Source: an uncultured Flavobacteriales bacterium | Lineage (GTDB): Bacteria > Bacteroidota > Bacteroidia > Flavobacteriales_D > Sanyastnellaceae | Length of the DNA: 64,000 nt | Direction: 5' to 3' | Assembly (NCBI GenBank): GCA_938082505.1 | Contig: CALLLH010000003.1 | Span: forward strand, 62,001-126,000 | Shown here: piece after piece, positions 17,377 through 25,588 of the stretch | Numbering within the stretch: the first letter of the stretch is position 1 | How the letters are laid out: each line of letters begins with the position of its first letter | The notes under the pieces: generated by a model | Database searches by the model: none | Told to the model about the DNA's origin: nothing | The model's input: only the letters and a program-made list of their open reading frames with translations | Translations under genes and position numbers: made by a program

Positions 17377-17799
17377 ATGTCCGGATTGAACAAAGTGATG
17401 CTGATCGGTCGGCTCGGCAAGCCACCGGCCCTGCGCTGGCTCGAAAGCGGACAGGCCATGTGCAAGCTGTCCATTGCCACCTCGGAACGCTACAAGGACA
17501 AATCCGGCCAGCTGCACGAGCGGACCGAATGGCACCAGGTCGTGTTGTGGCGGGAACTGGCTGAAACCGCAGACCGCCTCCTTGAAACAGGTCAACAGGT
17601 CTTCATCGAAGGCCGGTTGCGCACCCGCTCTTGGCAATCCGCAGAGGGTTCCGAGCACCGGGCCACTGAAATCGTGGCGGACCGGCTGGAAATCCTCTCG
17701 CCGAAGGGCGGTACCGGCACCGAAGATGCCTCCAACGATGCCGCTGATGCCGGCTCTTCGGGACCCCACCCCATGGATTCCTCACCCCTGCCCTTCTGA
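17377..17799 (+). CDS. ssb: Single-stranded DNA-binding protein
   Basis: 140 residues from the ATG at 17377, three codons inside the track ORF. OB-fold protein that coats single-stranded DNA in replication and repair. It starts MSGLNKVMLIGRLG and contains RTEWHQVVLW, typical of SSB. After about residue 110 comes a flexible acidic/Gly/Ser tail ending SSPLPF, an SSB-Ct tip with hydrophobic P-L-P-F but fewer acids than the usual DDxPF. Its TGA shares its last base with the next start (ATG at 17799), so it is translationally coupled to gldE-gldD. A TACTTTG-like box lies 7 bases upstream. Confidence 0.93.
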   Translation: MSGLNKVMLIGRLGKPPALRWLESGQAMCKLSIATSERYKDKSGQLHERTEWHQVVLWRELAETADRLLETGQQVFIEGRLRTRSWQSAEGSEHRATEIVADRLEILSPKGGTGTEDASNDAADAGSSGPHPMDSSPLPF

Positions 17800-19691
17800 T
17801 GGTCGACCTCTCGGGAATCCACGTTTGGATTGCGGCTGCGACATCATTGATGCTGCTGCTGGCCAGCGCTTTCATTTCCGGAAGCGAGATTGCCTTCTTC
17901 TCGCTGGACCCCCAGGAAAGGAAGTCCCTCGAGGACTCCGATGACAGCAGATCCAAACTCGTGCTGTCCCTGCTCAACACGCCGGATGCCGATCGAGGTC
18001 CGCGTCAACTGCTGGCCACCATCCTGGTGCTGAACAACACGGTGAACATCCTGATCATCCTGCTGTCCACAGTCATGCTGCAGCATTGGCTCGATGAACT
18101 CCCCCCGGTGGTCGGAACCCTGCTCCATGTCTTCGGGGTGACTTTCCTGATCGTCCTGTTCGGCGAAGTCCTGCCCAAAGTGTATGCCAACCGTTACCCT
18201 CGGGCCCTCGCCGAGCGCATGGCCAGGGTACTCAGCCTGTCCAAGGGCGTTCTGCGCCCGGTCTGGCATCCGCTGAATGCCATGGCCTCATGGCTCTCCC
18301 CCCGCAAGGGAATGGCCACAGAGCTCTCCGTGGAAGACCTCGAGCACGCGGTCAATGTGACGGACTCGGGAGAGCGGTCCGAGGAGGAAAGCCGCATCCT
18401 GAGCGGCATCGTGAACTTCGGCTCAAAGGATGTCAAACAGATCATGCGTCCGAGAACGGATGTGACCTCCTTTGCCCATGATCTTCCTTGGTCAGCACTG
18501 AAGACGGCCATGGCGGAATCGGGATTCAGCCGCGTGCCCATCCATGAGGAGGGGCTGGATCAGATTCGGGGCATCCTCTATGCCAAGGATTTGCTGCCCC
18601 ACCGCGGAGAGGAGAGTTTCGATTGGAATTCCCTCCTCCGGCAGCCCTTTTTCGTGCCGGAGAACCGGATGATCGACGACCTGCTCCGGGACTTTCAGTC
18701 CATGAAGGTGCACCTGGCCGTGGTCGTCGACGAATATGGGGGCACCAGCGGCATCGTCACCCTCGAAGACGTGATCGAAGAGATCGTAGGGGACATCGCC
18801 GATGAATTCGACGATGAAGACGTGCTGTACTCAAGGGTCGACGAACGAACGGTGGTCTTCCAAGGCAAGACCGCGCTGGTGGACGTTTACCGCATCCTCG
18901 ACATCGATGGAGGCAATTTCGAGTCCGCCAAGGGCGAGAGCGACACCCTTGGTGGCTTCGTCGTGGAGCAATTGGCCCGCCTTCCCAAACCCGGCGAGTC
19001 GCTGGTCTTCGATGGCATACAGTTGTTGACGGAGGCCTCCGATCGGCGGAGGGTACTCCAGGTGAAAGTCGTACTTCCCGAAGATGGGGGAGGCGCAAAG
19101 GGAGGCGTTGCCGGCATCGGCCGCAGCGGATTGGGCACCCTGCTCCTCCTGGGCTGCCTGGCATTGGGTTGGGGATGCTCCTCCCCTCCACCTGTTCCCC
19201 GGCCCGCCGGCTATTTCCGAATCGCCATGCACGACACCACGTACAGGGAGGTCGCATTGGACTGTCCCGTGTCCCTGTCCATGTCCTCCATTGCCCTGCT
19301 CGAACCCGTGCAGGATTTTGCACCGGACAGTTGCTGGTTCAACCTCGTATATCCCGGTTACCAGGCCAGACTGCATTGCACCTATGCAGGCGGAGTGGAC
19401 CTGGAGGCGGTCGCCGAGGACGCTTTCCAACTGGCCTATGAGCATGAGGTCAAGGCCGATGCCATCCAAATGCGCCAGCGGGATTATGCCACCGGAGGGC
19501 AGTCCACCATCTGGCGCATAGCCGGGGATGCGGCGAGCCCATTGCAATTCCTCTGTACGGATGGACAGAATCAATTCCTGCGGGGTGCTCTTTATTTCGA
19601 AGTCCGGCCGAACGGGGATTCCCTGGCGCCGGTGGTGTCCCGCATGGAGTTGGACATCGAATACCTCATGGCGAACCTCCATTGGCTGTGA
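17799..19691 (+). CDS. GldE-GldD fusion: CNNM/CBS membrane protein joined to gliding lipoprotein
   Basis: 630 residues in one open frame. Residues 1-430 are GldE-like: a DUF21/CNNM membrane domain (ISGSEIAFFSL, then membrane spans to about 150), a CBS pair (about 200-330, including VVDEYGGTSGIVTLED) and a CorC_HlyC domain (about 345-430). A Gly-rich linker then leads to a hydrophobic segment with candidate lipobox cysteines C453 and C460 (LLLLGCLALGWGC). The remainder matches GldD: CWFNLVYPGYQ, YEHEVKADAIQM, LQFLCTDGQNQFLRGALYFE. GldD is required for gliding and type IX secretion in Flavobacterium. The two are normally separate adjacent genes. No in-frame ATG or GTG lies in the junction; only a TTG at 19131 could restart translation. 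Confidence 0.88.
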   Translation: MVDLSGIHVWIAAATSLMLLLASAFISGSEIAFFSLDPQERKSLEDSDDSRSKLVLSLLNTPDADRGPRQLLATILVLNNTVNILIILLSTVMLQHWLDELPPVVGTLLHVFGVTFLIVLFGEVLPKVYANRYPRALAERMARVLSLSKGVLRPVWHPLNAMASWLSPRKGMATELSVEDLEHAVNVTDSGERSEEESRILSGIVNFGSKDVKQIMRPRTDVTSFAHDLPWSALKTAMAESGFSRVPIHEEGLDQIRGILYAKDLLPHRGEESFDWNSLLRQPFFVPENRMIDDLLRDFQSMKVHLAVVVDEYGGTSGIVTLEDVIEEIVGDIADEFDDEDVLYSRVDERTVVFQGKTALVDVYRILDIDGGNFESAKGESDTLGGFVVEQLARLPKPGESLVFDGIQLLTEASDRRRVLQVKVVLPEDGGGAKGGVAGIGRSGLGTLLLLGCLALGWGCSSPPPVPRPAGYFRIAMHDTTYREVALDCPVSLSMSSIALLEPVQDFAPDSCWFNLVYPGYQARLHCTYAGGVDLEAVAEDAFQLAYEHEVKADAIQMRQRDYATGGQSTIWRIAGDAASPLQFLCTDGQNQFLRGALYFEVRPNGDSLAPVVSRMELDIEYLMANLHWL

Positions 19692-20482
19692 TGCTGATCC
19701 TCGACCCGGGTGGTACCCGGCTGAAATTCGGGCAGTCGGAAGGGGGGGAGATCATCTCGGCCGGCAGCATCCCGTGGAATGCACTTTTGGACGCAGGCGG
19801 CTTTGATTGGTCGCGGGAACCTGCGCTGGAGGGGGGGTCGCCCGGGGACGACCACCATGCGGCGTGGATCATCGACCGACCTGCACCCCCCGCAGCGGGA
19901 AGTGATTGGCAGGCCCGTTTCCTGGCGGCTTCCAAAGGCAGGTTGACCCGCCTTGTTGCGCTTGACCTCACATCTGACCCCGGGTTTGAAATCGATTACG
20001 ACGGGGGATTCCCAGGAGCAGACCGCCTTGCGGCTGCGGTCGCCTGCCATCGGCGCGACCCGGAGGGCAGTTTCGTCATCATCGATGCGGGGACCTGCAT
20101 CACCGTCGATCTCCTCTCCCCGGGCAGATGGCGCGGTGGAGCCATTCTGCCCGGCATTGGATTGCAAGCCTCCGCGATGGCCAATGCAGGACTTCCCATC
20201 CTTTCGGCTGATGCACCGGGAATCTGGAATATTGACCCTGGGCCACACGGGGCCCTGGGCACCTCCACACAGGGGGCAATCAAGGCCGGAATCCCATGGG
20301 CGACGCGGCATTCAGTGGAATCCGTGGTCCGTGCATTCCTGGACATCGATCCGCGGGCAGAGGTGGTCATCACCGGTGGAGACGCCCCACATTTTGCTGG
20401 TTTGGGGGGATGGCGGACTTTCGCAGACCCAAATCTTGTTCTTCGCGGCGGAGCCCTGCTGCTGAACGAGCGATGCCCATGA
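19691..20482 (+). CDS. coaX: Type III pantothenate kinase
   Basis: 263 residues from the ATG at 19691, which overlaps the gldE-gldD stop (TGATG). It phosphorylates pantothenate in the first step of CoA synthesis. It is an ASKHA-fold kinase: the N-terminal phosphate motif is LILDPGGTRLKFG (usual form DxGNT), the substrate segment GADRLAAAVA corresponds to the GxDR motif, and the second phosphate motif is VIIDAGTCITVD. PGIGLQASAMA and the late ITGGDA complete the set. It lies between gldE-gldD and an outer-membrane protein with overlapping codons on both sides, so it is part of a tightly packed operon. Confidence 0.92.
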   Translation: MLILDPGGTRLKFGQSEGGEIISAGSIPWNALLDAGGFDWSREPALEGGSPGDDHHAAWIIDRPAPPAAGSDWQARFLAASKGRLTRLVALDLTSDPGFEIDYDGGFPGADRLAAAVACHRRDPEGSFVIIDAGTCITVDLLSPGRWRGGAILPGIGLQASAMANAGLPILSADAPGIWNIDPGPHGALGTSTQGAIKAGIPWATRHSVESVVRAFLDIDPRAEVVITGGDAPHFAGLGGWRTFADPNLVLRGGALLLNERCP

Positions 20483-21897
20483 CACGACCCACACGATTTT
20501 CAATGGCACAGACACTTGCGGCTTTCGCACTGTTCGCGCTGCTCTGCCACAATGTCTCGGCCCAATCGACCTACGCGCCATACTCCCGTTTTGGTCTCGG
20601 ACATCTCCAATCCGGGGCAAGCGTAGCCCAGATGGGCATGGGTCAGATGGGCGCCGCCTGGACGGACCGCAGCCACTTGAATACGGTCAACCCTGCGGCG
20701 GCGGCATTTCTCACCCGCACCACCTTCTCGGGGGGCTTCCACATCCGCTCGGAACGGATTTCGGAGGGGGATTCCACCGCCCAAGGCGAATTGGGTGGAC
20801 TGACCCAGATCGCTTTCGCCCTCAAACGGGCAGGCGGGAAATCGGCCTTCAGTTTCGGCCTGCAGCCCCGATCCCAGTCCGGCTATGACGTGTCACAAGT
20901 ATTGACAGATGATGTGGCGGATGAATACGAAATCCGCTATTCCGGTTCGGGAGGGCTGACCCAGGCCCATGCAGGCTATGCCCGTCGATGGGAATCCATG
21001 GCCTGGAGGAAGTTCGCGGATGACCAAGGGGTCGTCACGGACAGTGTACGGATCATCATGAGCGGCACCGGATTTGGCGCCCGCTTCGAACAGGTCTTCG
21101 GCGGCATGGTCAAGGCCCGGACCATCGACATCGCCAACCCCATCTTCGTCGACACCCGTGTCCAGACCAACGATGTGCACCGCAACGCCGGATTCACCAT
21201 GGGGCTTGTGCGCGAACAGCTTGTGTCGGCCTCCTTCGACAAGGACCGGAAACTGGTCAAGAGCGCTCTCCTGCGCCTCGGAGCAGTGGCCCGGCTGGGG
21301 CGTGGACATACTACGGAACGCTCCACGCGGTGGGCTTCCTGGCAGACCCTGTCCACAGGACCGTTGGAGGTGGATTCGGTCCATGCCACGGAGGAGACTT
21401 TCTCGATGCGTCTGCCCCTCGAGCTGATGCTCGGAATCGAATGGGAGGAGAATGCGCGCAGTGGCGCACGCTGGCGCCTTGGCGGCGAATGGCGGCAGGC
21501 ACGCTGGTCGACCGTGGACGGCGACCTGCTTGATCCCGGGGTCTCCTGGGTTGATGACCAAGGCATTTCATTGGGGATGTCCCTCACACCGCGCGGACTG
21601 GATGACGCCCGGAACATGTGGCAACGCTCGACCTACAATGTGGGTTATCGCAGCCAATCCGGTTATCTCCTGATCAACCAGGGGGGCATCGCCTCCACCA
21701 CATGGAGCGCCGGATGGTCGATTCCCATGCTGGGCTCACGGTCCGGTTCGAGCCTGAATACAGCCGTCATGTGGAATACCACATCGACAGGAGGAGAGGT
21801 CGGCGGCCTCACAGAAGATGGGCTGGGCTTCATGGTCGGCTTCTCGCTGCACCCCTTCTTCAAGAACCAGTGGTTGGTCCCGAGGCGGTACGATTGA
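20479..21897 (+). CDS. Outer-membrane beta-barrel protein, function unknown
   Basis: 472 residues from the ATG at 20479, overlapping the coaX stop by ATGA; the track's start at 20296 is inside coaX. A signal peptide (residues about 9-31, ending NVSA-QS) leads into YAPYSRFGLGHLQSG. This YSRFGLG opening is common to a group of uncharacterised Bacteroidota outer-membrane proteins often next to coaX. The mature part is rich in aromatic residues alternating along predicted strands and ends in FKNQWLVPRRYD. The substrate is unknown. A GCACCC/GGGTGC hairpin (21907-21933) follows the stop. Confidence 0.75.
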   Translation: MTRPTRFSMAQTLAAFALFALLCHNVSAQSTYAPYSRFGLGHLQSGASVAQMGMGQMGAAWTDRSHLNTVNPAAAAFLTRTTFSGGFHIRSERISEGDSTAQGELGGLTQIAFALKRAGGKSAFSFGLQPRSQSGYDVSQVLTDDVADEYEIRYSGSGGLTQAHAGYARRWESMAWRKFADDQGVVTDSVRIIMSGTGFGARFEQVFGGMVKARTIDIANPIFVDTRVQTNDVHRNAGFTMGLVREQLVSASFDKDRKLVKSALLRLGAVARLGRGHTTERSTRWASWQTLSTGPLEVDSVHATEETFSMRLPLELMLGIEWEENARSGARWRLGGEWRQARWSTVDGDLLDPGVSWVDDQGISLGMSLTPRGLDDARNMWQRSTYNVGYRSQSGYLLINQGGIASTTWSAGWSIPMLGSRSGSSLNTAVMWNTTSTGGEVGGLTEDGLGFMVGFSLHPFFKNQWLVPRRYD

Positions 21898-21939
21898 TTC
21901 ATCCGTGCACCCTGCCCTGCGCAGTTGGGGTGCTTCCGC

Positions 21940-21947
21940 TATTTTTG
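21940..21947 (+). promoter_or_regulatory. -7-type promoter box before the TPR gene
   Basis: TATTTTTG, an exact TAnnTTTG match, in the 116-base gap before the TPR-lptC unit, 66 bases upstream of the start codon. The nearest TTG upstream is only 12 bases away, closer than the usual spacing. Confidence 0.45.
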
Positions 21948-22013
21948 CCCGCCCGGAGCGGTGCCGAACCTTTTGGCCCGGTCCTTGATTGAAGAGCTGC
22001 AATAAGCCGAAAA

Positions 22014-23405
22014 ATGATGACCCGCACTGCCCTCCTTACGCACAGCGTCGCCGCCTGCCTCCTGCTGGCCCTGGCCACACCCGCACTCTCCCAGGATGAC
22101 AGCAAATACGGTGAGACTCCCGAACAGCAGGCAGCCTGCAAGGAAAACCTGAGCCTGTACGAGACCTACTACAAGCAGAAGAATTACACGGATGCCTATC
22201 CTTTCTGGCAGCAGGCCTGCAGCGTTTGCCCGCCCAAGGTGTCCCAGAACATGTACATCAAGGGCATCAACCTGCTCAAGCGCCGCATGAAAGCCGCAGT
22301 AAAGGCCAAAGACAACACGGCAGCCCTGGCTTTGCGCGACAGCGTCTTCCAGTTTTACGACCTGCGGATTGAGCACTTCCCCTCCACTTCCAAGAAGCCC
22401 GACAACGGCTGTGAGGTCTTGGCGCGAAAGGCGATGGATTGGACCAGCCTGAACAAGCGCGATGCCCGTGCAGCCCGCCCCATGTTCGAAGAAGCAATTG
22501 CATGCCTCGAGGACAAAGCCGATGCCGCCGTCCTGAACGGATACTATGCCCTGCTCGTCGAGGCCCTGAACGAAGCAGACAGTGCGGAAGCCAAGGAAAC
22601 CGCCATTGGAGATCTGCTCAATGAATACCTCAGGCTCAGCGATTTCATCGAAGTCGGCCGCCAGCGCGAACTGGCTGCTGCAGACAGCTCCGCAGCCGAG
22701 AAGTACGCATCGACCCAGAAAAACCTCGACGAGATTTTCGTGCAGGTGGCCAATTGCGAGGACATGGTGCCGGTCCTCACCAAAAAACTGGAGGCCGCTC
22801 CGGAAGACGTCGACATCAAGAAGAAGACCTTGCGCCTGCTCAATGAGAAGGGCTGCACGGACAACGACATCTTCCTTCCGATTGCCGAGGCGGTCTATGC
22901 CGTTGACAAGAACGCCGATGCCGCCTATTCCATTGGCATCCAACTGTCCAAGAAAGGGGATTATGCCGCTGCCCTGCCCTACTTCGAGGAATCGGTCAAC
23001 CTCTGCGACGACTGTCCGAAACTGGCCCGTAACCTCATGAAGGCCGGTCAGGTGGCCAAGAATGCAGGTCAGGTGTCCAAATGCTTGAGCTATGCTCGAA
23101 AGGCCGCCAAGTCGGACCCCGGCAACGGCGAGCCCTATCTGCTGATCGGAGACGCCATCGCCTCCATGATCGGGTCATGCTCGGACAGCCCATTGCAGGG
23201 CCGCGAGGTCTACTGGTTGGCCGCAGATTACTATCAACGGGCCAAGACGGTGGACAGTGAGGTCGCCAGCAAGGCCAACACGAAGATTGCGCAGGTGAAG
23301 AAGCAGTATCCCTCGGTGGATGACCTGTTCACCTTCGGCATCGACGAGGGCAAGGAAATCACCGTGAAATGCTTCGGTGAGACCACGAAGGCGCGCAAGC
23401 CTTGA
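22014..23405 (+). CDS. Secreted TPR-repeat protein
   Basis: 463 residues with a clear signal peptide (residues 1-26, ending ALS-QDD). The body is helical with TPR-like repeats, for example YYKQKNYTDAYPFWQQAC near the N-terminus and KKGDYAAALPYFEESVNLC near residue 320. Several Cys pairs (CSVC, CDDC) occur in repeat loops and could form disulfides in the periplasm. No enzymatic motif is visible. Its stop overlaps the TTG start of lptC, so co-translation with an LPS-export component is likely and a periplasmic scaffold role is possible. The function is not established. Confidence 0.8.
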   Translation: MMTRTALLTHSVAACLLLALATPALSQDDSKYGETPEQQAACKENLSLYETYYKQKNYTDAYPFWQQACSVCPPKVSQNMYIKGINLLKRRMKAAVKAKDNTAALALRDSVFQFYDLRIEHFPSTSKKPDNGCEVLARKAMDWTSLNKRDARAARPMFEEAIACLEDKADAAVLNGYYALLVEALNEADSAEAKETAIGDLLNEYLRLSDFIEVGRQRELAAADSSAAEKYASTQKNLDEIFVQVANCEDMVPVLTKKLEAAPEDVDIKKKTLRLLNEKGCTDNDIFLPIAEAVYAVDKNADAAYSIGIQLSKKGDYAAALPYFEESVNLCDDCPKLARNLMKAGQVAKNAGQVSKCLSYARKAAKSDPGNGEPYLLIGDAIASMIGSCSDSPLQGREVYWLAADYYQRAKTVDSEVASKANTKIAQVKKQYPSVDDLFTFGIDEGKEITVKCFGETTKARKP

Positions 23406-23956
23406 AGTACCCTGCCCGGCTGATCTTCTGGATGCTGACCCTGGGCGGCTTGACAGGTTGCCGAAATGACCTGGGAACGGTCGCGGATTTCGAAACGTTG
23501 GGCGGTCCATCCCAAGTCTTGGAGGCCGCTGAGCTCGAGTACAGCAATGATGGCCGTCTAACCCACAGGTTGAGCGCTGCCCACATGACCCGGGCCGCGG
23601 AGGAGCCACCGGTTTGGGAGGTCAAGGGGGGATTCAGCCTGCAGGTCCTTTCTGATTCCGGAACGGTGGATGCCCAACTGACGGCTGACCGCGGCTCCTT
23701 CGAAGAGGAGACCCGGTTCCTCGAGGCCAGGGGCTCGGTCGTCCTGCGCGGCGCCCAGCGGGACACACTGCACACCGAATTGCTCTTCTGGAGTGCGGAC
23801 AGCGACCTGGTGCATACGCCGGCCGCGGTGGAAGTCAGAACCTCCGAAGGCACTCTGCGGGGTACCGGTCTTGAATCGGACGCCCGTTTCCAGCGCTACC
23901 GCATTCTCAAACCGACCGGTATCTTTCTCGTGGACACCACGGAAAACAAGCCATGA
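23402..23956 (+). CDS. lptC: LPS export protein LptC (lipoprotein form)
   Basis: 184 residues. LptC passes lipopolysaccharide from the LptBFG transporter to the periplasmic bridge. The N-terminus has a short hydrophobic segment and lipobox GGLTGC, so it is probably lipid-anchored instead of using the single transmembrane helix of E. coli LptC. The body shows the LptA/LptC pattern of repeated beta segments (LEAAELEYSNDGRLTH, VDAQLTADRGSFEEETRFLEA, VEVRTSEGTLRGTGLESD). The start is TTG at 23402 within the preceding stop (TTGA), and it ends in ATGA with the next gene. lptB is elsewhere in the window (54491). Confidence 0.85.
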   Translation: MKYPARLIFWMLTLGGLTGCRNDLGTVADFETLGGPSQVLEAAELEYSNDGRLTHRLSAAHMTRAAEEPPVWEVKGGFSLQVLSDSGTVDAQLTADRGSFEEETRFLEARGSVVLRGAQRDTLHTELLFWSADSDLVHTPAAVEVRTSEGTLRGTGLESDARFQRYRILKPTGIFLVDTTENKP

Positions 23957-24165
23957 ACAACCGCATCCACCTGATCGCTGAACGCATGTGGGGCGTCATT
24001 GCCCTCCTGGCCCTGCTGGCTGCCGTGTGGCACATTGTCACCGGAGGCTGGGAGTCCGGCAAATCCACCCTGATCTTTCCGGGCATCGCAGGGGCGTGGT
24101 ACATGACAAGGCGCGGATTGCGCCGACGGCTCGAGGGGGCCAAGCCGGAAGATGGCCTCGGATGA
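23953..24165 (+). CDS. Small two-span membrane protein
   Basis: 70 residues, start overlapping the lptC stop (ATGA). Two hydrophobic stretches are visible (about 13-32, VIALLALLAAVWHIVTGGW, and 38-52), followed by a basic tail RRGLRRRLEGAK that would face the cytoplasm. I do not recognise the family. The tight coupling to lptC and the following CNNM protein suggests an envelope role, perhaps an accessory to one of them. Confidence 0.7.
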   Translation: MNNRIHLIAERMWGVIALLALLAAVWHIVTGGWESGKSTLIFPGIAGAWYMTRRGLRRRLEGAKPEDGLG

Positions 24166-24219
24166 TCATCGATTGATGGTGCGCCTATTCCCCAATCCTT
24201 AAATTGGCTTCACCGCCCC

Positions 24220-25536
24220 ATGGACCCCGACCCTTCGTCATTCCTTCTGCTGATCGCCGCATTGGTGGCTTCGGCCTTCTTCTCTGGCATGGAGATCGCC
24301 TTTGTCTCCGCCAATCGATTGCAGGCCGAACTGGACAGAAACCAGGGCGGATGGGCGGGTCGACTCGTGGAATACCTCTTGCGCAAGCCCGAGCGCTTCA
24401 TCGCCTCCATGCTGGTGGGCAACAACCTCGCCCTCGTCATCTATGGACTCCAGTCCGGTGCGCTCATCGCACAGCAGCTGTTCGGTGTGCCCAATTGGGA
24501 ATCCGCGTCCAACCCCTTCGCCGCCCTTGCTGCCCAGACGGGCATCGCAACAGTCGTGGTGTTGGTCACCGCTGAATTCCTGCCCAAAAGCTTTTTCCAT
24601 GGAAATCCAAACCGCTGGCTGCGGTTTTTCTCCGTCCCCCTGGCCATCGTGTACACCCTGTTGTGGCCACTCGCCAAAGGGGTGCTGGCCTTGAGCCACT
24701 TGTTCCTCGGCAAACAACGGGATGATGGCAAGGTGGATCAGCTGGGGTCCGTCGACCTCGATGATTTCGTCCGCAACCTCAACCAAAGGCTTGTCCAGGA
24801 TGAGGAAACCACCTTGGACAACGAGTTGCAGATCCTGCAGAATGCCTTGGACTTTTCAAGCCTCAAGGCGCGCGATTGTCTGGTACCGCGCAATGAGATT
24901 GTCGCACTCGACGCTACCGCCACGCTTGAGGAACTCGACCGCTGTTTCGCGGATACGGGTTTGAGCAAGGTGGTCATCTACCGGAATTCGATCGACCACG
25001 TCATCGGTTACGTCCATTCCAAGGATCTGCTCCGCCGGTCCGCCGAGCGGCTGGAGCCCGCCATGGGCACGGAATTGGCCCGCTATCTGCATCCGACGAT
25101 CATCGTGCCGGAACCCATGGGCGCGCAGGACATCCTGACCGAGTTCATTCGCCGAAAGCGGCACCTCGCCGTCGTCGTGGACGAATACGGAGGGACTTCC
25201 GGAATCCTCACCATGGAGGACATTGTCGAGGAGCTCATCGGGGATATCGAGGATGAACACGACAGTGATGCCCTGGTTGAGATGGAAATCGGACAGGGCC
25301 ACTATCGCTTCAGTGCGAGACACGATGTGGACGACCTCAATGCGCGCTTTGACCTGAATCTGCCTGAAAACGAGGCTTACGAAACGCTTGGGGGGCTGGT
25401 TCTCCACCATACTGGGGAGATCCCCGGCGAAGGCGACCGCCTGGATTTGGAGGGATATGCCGTGCTGGTGACGCGCGTCGACGGGGCTCGGATTGTCCTG
25501 ATTGAAGTCTTGAGAAAAGAGCCCTCCGAGGGCTGA
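24220..25536 (+). CDS. CNNM/CBS-pair/CorC_HlyC membrane protein (hemolysin family)
   Basis: 438 residues. DUF21/CNNM membrane domain (SAFFSGMEIAFVSANR, then spans to about 160), CBS pair (about 215-335, including VVDEYGGTSGILTMED) and C-terminal CorC_HlyC domain (about 350-430). Proteins of this type transport or sense Mg or other divalent ions; the old name hemolysin is misleading. It is a paralogue of the GldE half of 17799-19691, sharing SGxEIAFxS and DEYGGTSGI, but it has no GldD-like tail. It follows the lptC pair after 54 bases. Confidence 0.88.
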   Translation: MDPDPSSFLLLIAALVASAFFSGMEIAFVSANRLQAELDRNQGGWAGRLVEYLLRKPERFIASMLVGNNLALVIYGLQSGALIAQQLFGVPNWESASNPFAALAAQTGIATVVVLVTAEFLPKSFFHGNPNRWLRFFSVPLAIVYTLLWPLAKGVLALSHLFLGKQRDDGKVDQLGSVDLDDFVRNLNQRLVQDEETTLDNELQILQNALDFSSLKARDCLVPRNEIVALDATATLEELDRCFADTGLSKVVIYRNSIDHVIGYVHSKDLLRRSAERLEPAMGTELARYLHPTIIVPEPMGAQDILTEFIRRKRHLAVVVDEYGGTSGILTMEDIVEELIGDIEDEHDSDALVEMEIGQGHYRFSARHDVDDLNARFDLNLPENEAYETLGGLVLHHTGEIPGEGDRLDLEGYAVLVTRVDGARIVLIEVLRKEPSEG

Positions 25537-25557
25537 CGCTGTACAGCAGGCTCTATG

Positions 25558-25565
25558 TATCTTCG
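25558..25565 (+). promoter_or_regulatory. -7-type promoter box before the PpiD-like gene
   Basis: TATCTTCG fits the TAnnTTYG pattern, 23 bases before the start codon in a 52-base gap. No -33 element is visible. Confidence 0.4.
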
Positions 25566-25588
25566 CGAACCACAAAAATCCTGCCGCC

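Noticed and set aside
19060-19200. A frameshift or missing stop artefact creating the GldE-GldD fusion
   Set aside because: Both halves are in the same frame without any disturbed codons, and the linker keeps a plausible composition; an indel would have shifted one half. An erroneous base call masking a stop cannot be fully excluded.
25519-25534. Terminator hairpin AGCCCT-CCG-AGGGCT at the end of the CNNM gene
   Set aside because: Short stem inside the coding end, no T-run and a 3-base loop.
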